Below are positions 7,706 to 15,879 of a stretch of DNA of 64,000 nt, piece by piece. The DNA comes from Roseibacterium beibuensis (GTDB lineage Bacteria; Pseudomonadota; Alphaproteobacteria; Rhodobacterales; Rhodobacteraceae). How positions within the stretch are numbered: position 1 is the stretch's first letter; each line of letters opens with the position of its first letter. The stretch spans positions 558,001 to 622,000 of the forward strand of contig NZ_BAABHW010000001.1 of NCBI RefSeq assembly GCF_039542305.1, in the 5' to 3' direction. Position numbers and translations under genes: made by a program. The notes under the pieces were generated by a model. It ran no database searches, had not been told where the DNA came from, and saw nothing but the letters and a program-made list of their open reading frames with translations.

Positions 7706-8445
7706 CGAAACGCTACGGCGCGCGGCTCGGCTGCGCCGATGTGAGCTTCGACCTCTATCCCGGCGAGGTGCTGGGGATCGTGGGCGAGTCCGGCTCAGGC
7801 AAGTCGACGCTGCTCAACTGCCTCGCCGGGCATCTGGCCCCGGATGAGGGGCAGGTCATTTTCGACACGCGGGCCGAGGGGCCGCGCGACGTGCTGCGCA
7901 TGTCCGAGCCCGAACGCCGGATGCTGGGCCGCACCGATTGGGCCTTCGTGCACCAGAACCCGCGCGATGGGTTGCGTATGCGGATCAGCGCCGGTGGCAA
8001 TGTGGGCGAGCGCCTGATGGCCGTTGGTGCGCGGCATTACGGCGACATCCGCGAACAGGCGCTGGATTGGCTGGGCCGGGTCGAGATCGCGGACGAGCGG
8101 ATCGACGACCGTCCGTCGGCCTTTTCCGGCGGCATGCAGCAACGCCTGCAAATCGCGCGCAACCTCGTGACCGGGCCCCGGCTGGTGTTCATGGACGAAC
8201 CGACCGGGGGCCTTGATGTAAGCGTGCAGGCGCGGCTTCTCGACCTGATCCGCGGGTTGGTGCGGCGCATGGGCCTCAGTGCCATCGTCGTCACGCACGA
8301 CCTTGCTGTCGTACGCCTGTTGGCTGACCGGCTTATGGTGATGAAGGACGGCCACGTGATCGAAACCGGCCTGACCGATCAGGTGCTGGACGATCCGCAA
8401 GCCGCCTATACGCAGCTGCTCGTCAGCTCGGTTCTGCAAGTTTGA
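7675..8445 (+). CDS. phnK: C-P lyase ABC-type ATPase PhnK
   Basis: A 256-residue ABC ATPase that in E. coli binds the PhnGHIJ core and is needed for phosphonate use. Walker A is GESGSGKST at residues 37-45, the signature is FSGGMQQRLQIARNL, and Walker B is RLVFMDEPTGGLD followed by the VVTHDLAVVRLLADRLMVM switch region. There is no membrane partner, as expected for PhnK. The start ATG lies inside the end of the hydrolase gene, an unusual 31-base overlap. phnL follows after 12 bases. Confidence 0.93.
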   Translation: MPPLLSVHGLTKRYGARLGCADVSFDLYPGEVLGIVGESGSGKSTLLNCLAGHLAPDEGQVIFDTRAEGPRDVLRMSEPERRMLGRTDWAFVHQNPRDGLRMRISAGGNVGERLMAVGARHYGDIREQALDWLGRVEIADERIDDRPSAFSGGMQQRLQIARNLVTGPRLVFMDEPTGGLDVSVQARLLDLIRGLVRRMGLSAIVVTHDLAVVRLLADRLMVMKDGHVIETGLTDQVLDDPQAAYTQLLVSSVLQV

Positions 8446-8457
8446 AGGGGGCGTCCC

Positions 8458-9138
8458 ATGATCCAAGTCGAAAACCTCGCCAAGAATTTCACGCTCCACA
8501 ACCAGGGGGGCGCCGTCATCCCGGTGATCGAAGGGGCCGGGTTCTCGGTCGCGCCGGGCGAATGCGTGGCGCTGACCGGGGAAAGCGGGGCGGGGAAATC
8601 CACCGTGATGCGCATCCTTTACGGCAATTACCTCGCTCAAGGCGGATCGGTGCGGATCAACGGCATCGACATCACCAGCGCGGAACCGCGGGACATCCTC
8701 GCGCTGCGGCGCGAAACCCTGGGCTATGTCAGCCAGTTCCTCCGTGTCGTGCCGCGCGTGCCCACGTTGGAGGTTGTGGCCGAGCCGCTTTTGGCGCTGG
8801 GCCGCAACGAGGGCGAGGCCTTGGACCGTGCCCGAGATCTGCTGACCCGGCTGCGCATTCCCGAAACGCTCTGGTCGCTGTCGCCCACCACATTCTCGGG
8901 CGGGGAACAGCAGCGCGTGAACATCGCACGCGGCTTTGCCCATGCCTATCCCGCGCTCTTGCTGGATGAACCCACGGCCAGCCTTGATGCGACCAACCGC
9001 GAGACGGTCCTGAGCCTGATCGAAGAGGCCAAGGCGGGCGGGGCGGCCATTATCGGCATCTTCCATGACCTCGATGCGCGCGAGCGGGTCGCGGATCGCG
9101 AGATCGACGTCTCGGTCTTCACCCCGAGGGCGGCCTGA
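8458..9138 (+). CDS. phnL: C-P lyase ABC-type ATPase PhnL
   Basis: A 226-residue ABC ATPase, the second ATPase of the C-P lyase system. Walker A is GESGAGKST, the signature FSGGEQQRVNIARGF, and Walker B ALLLDEPTASLD, followed by a short C-terminus (IDVSVFTPRAA) typical of PhnL. The N-terminal MIQVENLAKNFTLHNQGG is also usual. The phnN start overlaps its stop as TGATG. It is likely regulated with the whole phnG operon. Confidence 0.93.
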   Translation: MIQVENLAKNFTLHNQGGAVIPVIEGAGFSVAPGECVALTGESGAGKSTVMRILYGNYLAQGGSVRINGIDITSAEPRDILALRRETLGYVSQFLRVVPRVPTLEVVAEPLLALGRNEGEALDRARDLLTRLRIPETLWSLSPTTFSGGEQQRVNIARGFAHAYPALLLDEPTASLDATNRETVLSLIEEAKAGGAAIIGIFHDLDARERVADREIDVSVFTPRAA

Positions 9139-9680
9139 TGACCGGACGCTTCATCGCGGTGGTCGGGCCTTCGGGCGTCGGCAAGGACAGCGTGATGGAG
9201 GCGCTCTGCGCCGCGCGTTCCGATCTCTACCGCGCGCGGCGGGTCATCACGCGGCCGGAGGCGGCGGGCGGCGAGGCCTTCGACGGGATCAGTCCCGCGC
9301 TGTTCGCCGCGCGGGCGGCCGGCGGGGATTTCGCCCTGCATTGGCAGGCGCATGGCCTGAGCTACGGCATCCCGTGCGAGGTGCATGCCATCCTGCGCAG
9401 CGGGCGTGACGTGCTCGCCAACCTGTCGCGCGCGGTGTTGGTCAAGGCGGACCGCGTTTTCGACGATGTCCACGTTCTGCACATCACCGCGACGCCCGAG
9501 GTGTTGATCACGCGGCTGGAAGGCCGCGCGCGCGAGACGGAGGCCGAGATCGCCAAACGCCTTGCCCGCTCCGCGCCCGAGATCCCCGAGGGGATGCGCG
9601 TCACCGAGATCGACAATTCCGGCACGCTCGGCGCTGCGGTGGCGCAGGCCCTGACCGCGCTTTACCCCGAGAAGGTGTAG
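9138..9680 (+). CDS. phnN: Ribose 1,5-bisphosphate phosphokinase PhnN
   Basis: A 180-residue P-loop kinase of the guanylate-kinase fold that phosphorylates ribose 1,5-bisphosphate to PRPP, the last step of C-P lyase metabolism. The P-loop is GPSGVGKDS at about residues 8-16, and the RARRVITRPE segment and HWQAHGLSYGIP are typical of PhnN. The stop codon overlaps the end of the convergent DUF1045 gene by 19 bases, so the two transcripts share complementary 3' ends. No phnP lies between phnN and the rest of the island. Confidence 0.93.
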   Translation: MTGRFIAVVGPSGVGKDSVMEALCAARSDLYRARRVITRPEAAGGEAFDGISPALFAARAAGGDFALHWQAHGLSYGIPCEVHAILRSGRDVLANLSRAVLVKADRVFDDVHVLHITATPEVLITRLEGRARETEAEIAKRLARSAPEIPEGMRVTEIDNSGTLGAAVAQALTALYPEKV

Positions 9681-10348
9681 CGTTGGACGAGGTGGAACAT
9701 CCCCTGGTCGTCCTCGCCCATCAGGCAGAGACTGTCGATCACGAAAGGCTCGGGCAGGGCCGGGGCGAACTGTGCGCTGAGCGCATCGCGCGTGGCCTCC
9801 GCGTCGGCACCAGAGAGCTTGCCGGTCAGCGTCATGTGAAACCGGAACTCCTCCATCACGTAGGGATAGCCCCAGCGGAGGAGGTTCTGCTCTTGCCGCA
9901 CGGAGAGGCCGGATTTCCGGCGTTTTTCCAACTCCGCCTCGGTCGCGGGCGCGCGGAAACCGTCGAGCGCCTCGACGGTCGCTGCGGCCAGATCGGACAG
10001 TGTCGCGCTGGGTGCGGCTGGCACGATGGCCACGAACCCGCCGAGACGGCGGACCTCGAGCCGGTCGATCACGACGGGCGCGCGCATGGCGCAAAAGGCG
10101 CGGGTTGCGGCATCCAGATCCTCGGCTTGGTCCGCATCGGCCAGGCGGAAGGGCGGCTTGATCGTCCCGTGAAACCCGTATTTGCGAGGCGTCGCCGTAA
10201 GGCCCTCCGGCGCGGCGGGCAGGCCCGGCACCTGCGGCTGCGCGACGGCCTTGCCCGCCACGCTGTCCCACCCCAGCCATTCCGCGCCTGCGCGGTAAAG
10301 CGCGCCCTCGGGAACCGCGTAGATGCCATAGCGCTTGAACCTATCCAT
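9662..10348 (-). CDS. DUF1045 phosphonate-locus protein, 2H phosphoesterase fold
   Basis: A 228-residue protein of the DUF1045 family, which travels with C-P lyase genes. Two HxT motifs, YGFHGT (His60-Thr62) and FRFHMT (His171-Thr173), are spaced as in 2H phosphoesterases (LigT/CPDase type), which act on cyclic or 2',3'-phosphates. The island lacks phnP, the usual enzyme that opens 5-phosphoribosyl 1,2-cyclic phosphate, so this is its best replacement (inference). I start at ATG 10348 (MDRFKRYGIYAVPEG); the longer frame overlaps phnM1. It is divergent from phnM1 and convergent with phnN. Confidence 0.82.
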   Translation of the reverse strand: MDRFKRYGIYAVPEGALYRAGAEWLGWDSVAGKAVAQPQVPGLPAAPEGLTATPRKYGFHGTIKPPFRLADADQAEDLDAATRAFCAMRAPVVIDRLEVRRLGGFVAIVPAAPSATLSDLAAATVEALDGFRAPATEAELEKRRKSGLSVRQEQNLLRWGYPYVMEEFRFHMTLTGKLSGADAEATRDALSAQFAPALPEPFVIDSLCLMGEDDQGMFHLVQRYTFSG

Positions 10349-10394
10349 TTTCCCTGCTCCGGTTGACCAAATCATGCCCAAGGACCACGCCCTG

Positions 10395-11540
10395 ATGCCC
10401 GACACGCTGACGCTTGCCAATGCCCGTCTCATCCTGCCTTCGGGGGAGGTCTCGGGGGCGATCACGATGCGCGGTGGCGAGATCATCGAAATCGCAACTG
10501 GCCCGACGCTGCCGCCGGGCGCCGTGGATTGCGCGGGCGATTACGTGGCGCCGGGCCTGATCGAATTGCATACCGACAACCTCGAACGCCACATCCGGCC
10601 GCGCCCCTCGGCCCACTGGCCCCATGACGCGGCCATCGTGGCCCATGACGCGGAGCTGGCGGCCTGCGGCATCACCACCGTGTTCGACGCGATCCGCGTC
10701 GGCTCCATCGAGGGCAAGGGCGGGGTCGGCTGGTCCCGCTATGCGCGCGACCTGGCGCATGAGCTGTTGGAGATGCGCGGGGCCGGGGCGCTGAAGATCA
10801 GCCACCACATCCACCTGCGGGCCGAGATCTGCTCGGAAACGCTGGTCGAGGAGTTGGCGCAGTTCGCGCCCGAGGACCGCGTCGGCATCCTCAGCCTGAT
10901 GGATCACACGCCGGGCCAGCGCCAGTTCGCCGATATCGACCAGTATCGCACCTACATGAAAGGCAAGCACGGCCTGTCCGAGGAGGTTTTCCTCGAACAC
11001 GTGGAAAGCCGCACGGCGCTGGGCGCGCGGGTGCGCGATGGTCATGAACAGGCGGCGGTCGAGGCCGCGCAGCGCCTTGGCGCCGTGCTGGCGAGCCATG
11101 ACGACACCACGGTGGATCATGTCGCGCGCTCGGCCGTACACGGGATTGCGCTGGCCGAGTTTCCGACGACCGAAGACGCCGCACGCGCCTGCCATCAGCA
11201 TGGGATCAAGGTGATGATGGGCGCGCCGAACCTGATCCGTGGCGGGTCGCATTCGGGAAATGTCGCGGCGCAGGAGCTGGCCGAGGCCGACCTGCTCGAT
11301 ATCCTGTCGTCGGACTACGTTCCGGCGGCGCTGCTCTATGCGGCGGTGAAGCTGGGCGAGATCTGGGGCGACATGGCGCGGGCGATGGCCACGGTGTCGA
11401 CCGCCCCGGCACAGGCCACGGGCCTGATGGATCGCGGGCAACTGGCCGAAGGCATGCGCGCCGACCTGATCCGCTTTGCCACCGTGCGCGGCGTGCCGGT
11501 GCTGCGCGGCGTCTGGTCGGCAGGCAACCGCGTCGCGTGA
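10395..11540 (+). CDS. phnM: Alpha-D-ribose 1-methylphosphonate 5-triphosphate diphosphatase PhnM
   Basis: A 381-residue amidohydrolase-superfamily PhnM, which removes diphosphate from ribose 1-methylphosphonate 5-triphosphate before C-P cleavage. The metal-binding strand reads GLIELHTDNLERH, and further marks are ACGITTVFDAIRVGS, ISLMDHTPGQ-like (LSLMDHTPGQRQF), and GAPNLIRGGSHSGNVAA. I start at ATG 10395 with AAGGA upstream; an ATG at 10374 is possible but has no ribosome binding site. It is divergent from the DUF1045 gene with 46 bases between starts and ends at a strong hairpin. Confidence 0.93.
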   Translation: MPDTLTLANARLILPSGEVSGAITMRGGEIIEIATGPTLPPGAVDCAGDYVAPGLIELHTDNLERHIRPRPSAHWPHDAAIVAHDAELAACGITTVFDAIRVGSIEGKGGVGWSRYARDLAHELLEMRGAGALKISHHIHLRAEICSETLVEELAQFAPEDRVGILSLMDHTPGQRQFADIDQYRTYMKGKHGLSEEVFLEHVESRTALGARVRDGHEQAAVEAAQRLGAVLASHDDTTVDHVARSAVHGIALAEFPTTEDAARACHQHGIKVMMGAPNLIRGGSHSGNVAAQELAEADLLDILSSDYVPAALLYAAVKLGEIWGDMARAMATVSTAPAQATGLMDRGQLAEGMRADLIRFATVRGVPVLRGVWSAGNRVA

Positions 11541-11545
11541 GGGGG

Positions 11546-11582
11546 AAGCGCCTCGGCGGGCCTTGAACCCGCCTCGGCGCTT
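11546..11582. terminator. Bidirectional hairpin between phnM1 and the isomerase gene
   Basis: Left arm 11546-11560 and right arm 11568-11582 pair as a 15-base stem with two internal mismatches around a seven-base loop (CCTTGAA). It lies between two convergent genes, where it can end transcription in both directions. No clear T tract follows on either strand. Confidence 0.65.
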
Positions 11583-11610
11583 GGGCGCGGGGTGATGCGC
11601 GCTGGTGCCT

Positions 11611-12444
11611 TTAACAGGCAAGACCCTGACCTTGCAGATAGGCCATGGCAGCGGGAATGTCGGCGGCCTCGCGCAGTTCCAGTACCAGGTGCGGACGCTG
11701 GGGCAGGGCGGCGATGGCCGCAAAAACCGCGTGCCAGTTCACCGTGCCGCGCCCCGGCGCCCAGTGACGGTCGGCGAACCCGTCGGCGTCCTGCAAATGG
11801 ACATGAGCGAGGAGCGGCCCGGCATCGGCGATGAAGTAATCGACCGGCGGCGCACCGGTCGCGCCATGGGCGTAATGGGCGTGGCCGGTGTCGATCGAGA
11901 GTTTCACCGCGTCCGACCCGAAACTGGTGGCGAGGTCGCGGCGGAAGCCGGGGTCGATATCCTCGATATTCTCGATGACCAGGGTGACGCCCTCGGCCTC
12001 GGCGACCGCGACGGCCTCGCGCAGAATGGCGTGGACCTTTTCGATCTTGTGGTCAGCGGCGGAGGGGGTGTTGCCCACACGCGGATTGTTTCCGAGGTTG
12101 AACCAGTCCCATGTCGTATAGGGCGAATGGATCACCATTTGCGACGCACCAAGGGCGGCGGCGGCCCGCACCCCGGTCACGTAGCGCCGCGCGACGATGG
12201 GGGCGATCTCGGGGTCGGCAGTGTCGAGTGCAAGGTCATAGAAGGGGCCGTGAATGCCCAAACGCCCCTCGAACCCGTCGAGATGGGCTTTGGCGCTGGC
12301 CACGCGGTCCTGCCAGTCGCCGAGCAGCACCTCGGGAAGCAGGAAATCCTGAACCTCCAGATCGCGCTGGTCGGCGATCAGCCAGTCGCGGAAGTGGGGC
12401 AGGTCGGCCACCATCAGGGCGGCACCGATCTTGAGCGGGGTCAT
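11611..12444 (-). CDS. Sugar phosphate isomerase/epimerase-like TIM barrel protein
   Basis: A 277-residue protein of the xylose-isomerase-like TIM barrel (AP endonuclease 2) family. Signs are the strand ends GIHGPF, QMVIHSPYT, VTLVIENIEDIDP (metal-binding Glu), LSIDTGHAHYA, LAHVHLQDADGFADRH and HLVLELRE, which carry the usual metal ligands. The substrate is not evident. It starts 12 bases after phnM2 on the same strand, so the pair is an operon; a role in processing a sugar phosphonate or the ribose moiety is plausible but unproven. Its end is convergent with phnM1. Confidence 0.82.
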   Translation of the reverse strand: MTPLKIGAALMVADLPHFRDWLIADQRDLEVQDFLLPEVLLGDWQDRVASAKAHLDGFEGRLGIHGPFYDLALDTADPEIAPIVARRYVTGVRAAAALGASQMVIHSPYTTWDWFNLGNNPRVGNTPSAADHKIEKVHAILREAVAVAEAEGVTLVIENIEDIDPGFRRDLATSFGSDAVKLSIDTGHAHYAHGATGAPPVDYFIADAGPLLAHVHLQDADGFADRHWAPGRGTVNWHAVFAAIAALPQRPHLVLELREAADIPAAMAYLQGQGLAC

Positions 12445-12456
12445 CTGCGCCTCCCT

Positions 12457-13608
12457 TCAAAACACCTGTCGGCCTTCGCGCCAGACTGCCTGCACAACCG
12501 GTTGGCCGTTCTCGATCCGGACGGCGGCGAGATCGGCGCGCAGCCCCTCGGCAATCGCGCCGCGATCCGAAAGGCCGGTGAGATGCGCTGGCGCACGGGT
12601 CACGAGGGCCAGGGCGGCGGGCAGATCGAAGGGCAGGGCCGGATCGGCGGCAATGGCGAATGCCGCGTCCAAGGGCGAGCGTGGGATGTAGTCGGACGCG
12701 AGTGCATCGACGAGACCTTCGGCCAGCAATTCGGCCACCGCGACATTGCCCGATTGCGACCCGCCGCGCAGGTAGTTGGGCGCGCCGGCGATGATGGCCA
12801 AGCCAGCCTCGCGCGCCCGGCGCGCGGCCGCCAGCGTGGTGGGAAACTCCGAGATATGGATGCCCTCGGACACGGCCTGGTCGACATGGGCCTCGGTGCG
12901 ATCATCATGGCTCATCAGGGGCAGGCCCGCGGCCTGCGATGCCGCGATGACATGGGCGCGCACCTCGGCCCCGCAGGTGCGCGAGCGTTCAAAGAGGTCC
13001 TCCATCATGACGCGCCCGGTTTCTTCATCGACCTCCATCTCGTGAATCATGTGGGTGAACCAGCGCTGCACATCGGGGCTTTGACGGTCACCGGGCGTGT
13101 GATCCATGACCGAGACGAGGCGGCTGATCGGCAGGCCGACGGTGGCATCGGTGAGCGCCATGGTGGCCGGGTCGGAGATTTCGCAGCGCAGGTGCAGAAG
13201 GTGCTCGGCCCGGAACAGGCCGCGCTCCTGTCCTTCGAGCATAGCTGCGACGAGGGGTTCGAGAATCTCGCGCCGTTCTGGACGTTTCATCGAGGCGCCG
13301 ACCGAAAGACTGTCGAACACGGTGGTGGTGCCGCCTGAAATCACCACCCCGTCATGGGCCATCAGCGCGGGCAGGAAGGGCCAGATGACGCCGCCGCGCG
13401 GATGTGTGTGGCGCTCGACGTGATCGGTGTGCAGATCGACGATACCCGGGATCAGGAAGGCCCCGGCGAGGTCGCGCCCGTCGCGGGCGTCCGTCAGCCC
13501 CGAGATACGGCCGCCGTCGATGGTGAGGCCGCCCTCGACGATGCCATCGGGCGTGACGATGCGGGCATTGCCAAGGGTCAGGGTGGCGGGATTGGCCTGG
13601 TCGAACAT
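12457..13608 (-). CDS. Second PhnM-like amidohydrolase
   Basis: A 383-residue paralogue of PhnM. Shared features with phnM1 include GIVDLHTDHVERHTHPR (metal-binding HxD), SGGTTTVFDSLSVGAS, VSVMDHTPGDRQ, AHVDQAVSEGIHISEFPTT and GAPNYLRGGSQSGNVAV. I start at ATG 13608 with AAGGACA about eight bases upstream; a much longer open frame continues into the promoter region and is rejected. It is the first gene of a minus-strand pair with the TIM-barrel gene, divergent from phnD. It may handle a different ribosyl-phosphonate, or be redundant. Confidence 0.85.
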   Translation of the reverse strand: MFDQANPATLTLGNARIVTPDGIVEGGLTIDGGRISGLTDARDGRDLAGAFLIPGIVDLHTDHVERHTHPRGGVIWPFLPALMAHDGVVISGGTTTVFDSLSVGASMKRPERREILEPLVAAMLEGQERGLFRAEHLLHLRCEISDPATMALTDATVGLPISRLVSVMDHTPGDRQSPDVQRWFTHMIHEMEVDEETGRVMMEDLFERSRTCGAEVRAHVIAASQAAGLPLMSHDDRTEAHVDQAVSEGIHISEFPTTLAAARRAREAGLAIIAGAPNYLRGGSQSGNVAVAELLAEGLVDALASDYIPRSPLDAAFAIAADPALPFDLPAALALVTRAPAHLTGLSDRGAIAEGLRADLAAVRIENGQPVVQAVWREGRQVF

Positions 13609-13674
13609 CGGTCTTGTCCTTGCGATGGAGATGCCCCGTAAAGGCGCGTTTTGTAACGAGTGCATGCCGCTGGG

Positions 13675-13692
13675 ATGATGTTTTGGTGACAG
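13675..13692 (-). promoter_or_regulatory. Candidate Pho box upstream of phnM2
   Basis: On the minus strand the sequence reads CTGTCAC-CAAA-ACATCAT, a perfect first half-site and a weaker second half-site with the four-base spacer of PhoB boxes (consensus CTGTCAT-N4-CTGTCAT). A third weak repeat, GCGGCAT, follows at the same spacing. It sits 67 bases upstream of the phnM2 start. Pattern match by eye only. Confidence 0.4.
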
Positions 13693-13902
13693 TTTGGCAG
13701 GCCGCCCAAACCTGCTGCCGCGTGGCCCCGCATCGAATCGCGGGCCAAGGGGTGCACCACGCCCGGCTGCGCGTTTTTCGAGCGGAAAGCCAACAAATAT
13801 GGGGTTTGTCGATCGTGCCGGCCGCCGGTTATGTCGGCAACCTTCGAGGTCTAACGGCACAAAGCACACGCGGCATCAAACGCTTGGCGTGTGTTTACAT
13901 AT

Positions 13903-13931
13903 CTTTCATCTCCGTTTCGTCGAACGGTCAC
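13903..13931 (+). promoter_or_regulatory. Candidate triple Pho box upstream of phnD
   Basis: Three seven-base half-sites with four-base spacers: CTTTCAT (13903-13909), GTTTCGT (13914-13920) and CGGTCAC (13925-13931). The first and third each differ by one base from the PhoB half-site CTGTCAT/C; the middle one is weaker. The site ends 102 bases before the phnD start. This suggests phosphate-starvation control of phnDCE, the known mode for phosphonate transporters. Confidence 0.45.
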
Positions 13932-14033
13932 AAAACACCCCTAGCACCCCGGCTCGACGGGGTGGGCTGCGATGGTCGCGGCAATGCCCCGCACCGGACC
14001 ATTCCACCGGAACCAGCCATAGGGACCTGACCC

Positions 14034-14963
14034 ATGATGAAACCGACGATTGCAGCGCTCGCCCTCGGTGCGACTGCCCTCACTTCCACCGCCGCTCTGG
14101 CACAGGACGCCGACTGGCGCGAGGACGTGCCGGTGTTCCGCATCGGCCTGCTGGGCGGCGAGAACGAAGCCGACCGCCTGCGCGACCACGCCTGCCAGGA
14201 AGCCTATCTCGAAGAGCGCCTCGGCGTGGATGTCGAGCTGTTCCCCGCCTCGGATTATGCTGGCGTGATGCAGGGCCTGCTGGCCGGTCAACTCGAATTC
14301 GCCGGTCTCGGCTCCTCGGGCTATGCGGGCATCTACCTGCAGGACCCCGAAGCGGTCGAACCGCTTTACACAGTCATGCAGTCGGACGGCTCTCTCGGGT
14401 ACTACTCGGTGATGTACACGCTGGCCGACAGCGGCATCGAGACGCTCGAGGACATGGAAGGCCGCACGCTCGCCTTCGCCGACCCGAACTCGACCTCGGG
14501 CTACCTGGTGCCGTCCTTTGAACTGGCCGAACAACTGGGCGGCCCGCTTGAAGGGTATTTCGGTGAAACCGGCTTTGGCGGCGGTCACGAGCAGGCCGTC
14601 GTCGCCGTGCTGAATGGTCAGTATGACGCCGGCGTGACCTGGACCTCGGGTGTCGGCGACATCAACCAGGGTTACTCGCGCGGCAACCTGCGCTCGATGG
14701 TGGATCGCGGCATGCTCGACATGTCGGACATCCAGATCATCTGGCAGTCGAACCTGATCACCAATGGCCCGCGCGTGATCCGTTCGGACCTGCCCCAGGA
14801 ACTGAAGGACCTGGTCATGGGCGCCATGATGCAGTTGCAGACCGAGGATCGCGCCTGCTTCGACGCCATCAATGACGGCGAGTCGATGGGCTACTGGCCG
14901 ATCAACCACGAGTTCTACGAGCCGATCATCAACATGCGTCGCGCCGCCGAGGGCGCACGCTGA
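14034..14963 (+). CDS. phnD: Phosphonate ABC transporter substrate-binding protein PhnD
   Basis: A 309-residue periplasmic binding protein with a clear signal peptide (about residues 1-23, cleavage after AALAQ). Family signs are FRIGLLGGENEADRLRDH, the GVDVELFPASDYAGVMQGLLAGQLEFAGLGSS-like region, and PNSTSGYLVPSFEL. PhnD delivers phosphonates (2-aminoethylphosphonate and others) to PhnC/PhnE. An ATG three bases downstream is an equally possible start. A terminator-like hairpin separates it from phnC, which usually gives excess binding protein over transporter. Confidence 0.94.
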   Translation: MMKPTIAALALGATALTSTAALAQDADWREDVPVFRIGLLGGENEADRLRDHACQEAYLEERLGVDVELFPASDYAGVMQGLLAGQLEFAGLGSSGYAGIYLQDPEAVEPLYTVMQSDGSLGYYSVMYTLADSGIETLEDMEGRTLAFADPNSTSGYLVPSFELAEQLGGPLEGYFGETGFGGGHEQAVVAVLNGQYDAGVTWTSGVGDINQGYSRGNLRSMVDRGMLDMSDIQIIWQSNLITNGPRVIRSDLPQELKDLVMGAMMQLQTEDRACFDAINDGESMGYWPINHEFYEPIINMRRAAEGAR

Positions 14964-14981
14964 ACGTCGAGACTCTTGGCC

Positions 14982-15021
14982 GGGGCCGGTGCGGATCGCA
15001 TCGGCCCCTTGGTCGTTTTTT
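14982..15021 (+). terminator. Attenuator-type terminator between phnD and phnC
   Basis: GGGGCCG (14982-14988) pairs with CGGCCCC (15002-15008), continued inward by a G-T pair and TGCG/CGCA around a GAT loop, giving a 12-pair stem. A run of six T follows at 15016-15021. It is placed to stop part of the transcription after phnD. Confidence 0.7.
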
Positions 15022-15061
15022 GGCCGGGCACAACCATACCGCGAAGGCAAAGGGGACACAC

Positions 15062-15868
15062 ATGCTCAAGCTTGAGAAACTGACCCGTAAATTCGGCGAG
15101 AATATCGCCGTGGGGAATGCGACGATCGAGATCCCGGACGGGCAGATGGTCGGCATCATCGGCCGCTCGGGCGCGGGCAAGTCCACTCTGCTGCGCCTGT
15201 TGAACCGCCTGATCGACCCGTCCGAGGGCCAGATCCTGTTCGGTGATACCGACATCGCGCAGCTTTCGGGCAAGGAACTGCGGGCCTGGCGCTCGGATTG
15301 CGCGATGATCTTCCAGCAGTTCAATCTCGTCGGCCGCCTCGATGTCATCACCAACGTGTTGACCGGCCGCCTCCATACCATCCCCTCCTGGCGCTCCATG
15401 GCGCAGGTCTTCACCCCGCGGGAACGCGCCTTCGCGATCCAGGCGCTGGACCGCCTCGGCATGGCGCATACGGCGCTGCAAAAGGCCGAAACGCTGTCAG
15501 GTGGCCAGCAGCAGCGCGTCGCCATCGCCCGTGCGCTGGCGCAAGAGCCCAAGATCCTGCTCGCGGACGAGCCCATCGCCTCGCTCGACCCGATGAACGC
15601 CAAGATCGTCATGGACGCGCTGCGCGACATCAACAAGCAGGACGGCATCACCGTCATCTGCAACCTGCATACGCTGGATACCGCGCGGCAGTATTGCGAC
15701 CGGATCATCGGCATGCAGGACGGACGTATCGTGTTCGACGGCACGCCCGATCTGCTGACCACCGGTATGGCGCGCGAGATCTACGGCGCCGAAGCGCATG
15801 AAGCCTTCAACGAGGCCGCGACCTCGACCTCCATCCCGGCGGCGCAGCCCGTGCGCGAACTGGCCTGA
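15062..15868 (+). CDS. phnC: Phosphonate ABC transporter ATPase PhnC
   Basis: A 268-residue ABC ATPase energising phosphonate import. Walker A is GRSGAGKST, the Q-loop FQQFNLVGRLDVITNVLTGRL is the PhnC-specific stretch, the signature is LSGGQQQRVAIARAL, and Walker B is ILLADEPIASLDP. I start at ATG 15062 with AAGGGGAC eight bases upstream; the upstream frame runs through the terminator and is rejected. It is followed by both permease genes. Confidence 0.95.
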   Translation: MLKLEKLTRKFGENIAVGNATIEIPDGQMVGIIGRSGAGKSTLLRLLNRLIDPSEGQILFGDTDIAQLSGKELRAWRSDCAMIFQQFNLVGRLDVITNVLTGRLHTIPSWRSMAQVFTPRERAFAIQALDRLGMAHTALQKAETLSGGQQQRVAIARALAQEPKILLADEPIASLDPMNAKIVMDALRDINKQDGITVICNLHTLDTARQYCDRIIGMQDGRIVFDGTPDLLTTGMAREIYGAEAHEAFNEAATSTSIPAAQPVRELA

Positions 15869-15879
15869 CGGAGCATCCC

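Larger units (their letters stand above)
13609..14033. promoter_or_regulatory. Divergent phnM2-phnD intergenic region
   Basis: This is the longest gene-free stretch in the phosphonate island (425 bases). I see no convincing gene in it; open frames on both strands lack protein character. It holds one candidate Pho box facing each gene and an imperfect inverted repeat, GCACACGC (13864-13871) with GCGTGTGT (13887-13894). Confidence 0.6.

Noticed and set aside
13614..14030. Small genes in the phnM2-phnD gap
   Set aside because: The frames lack ribosome binding sites and known motifs, and candidate regulatory repeats lie within them.
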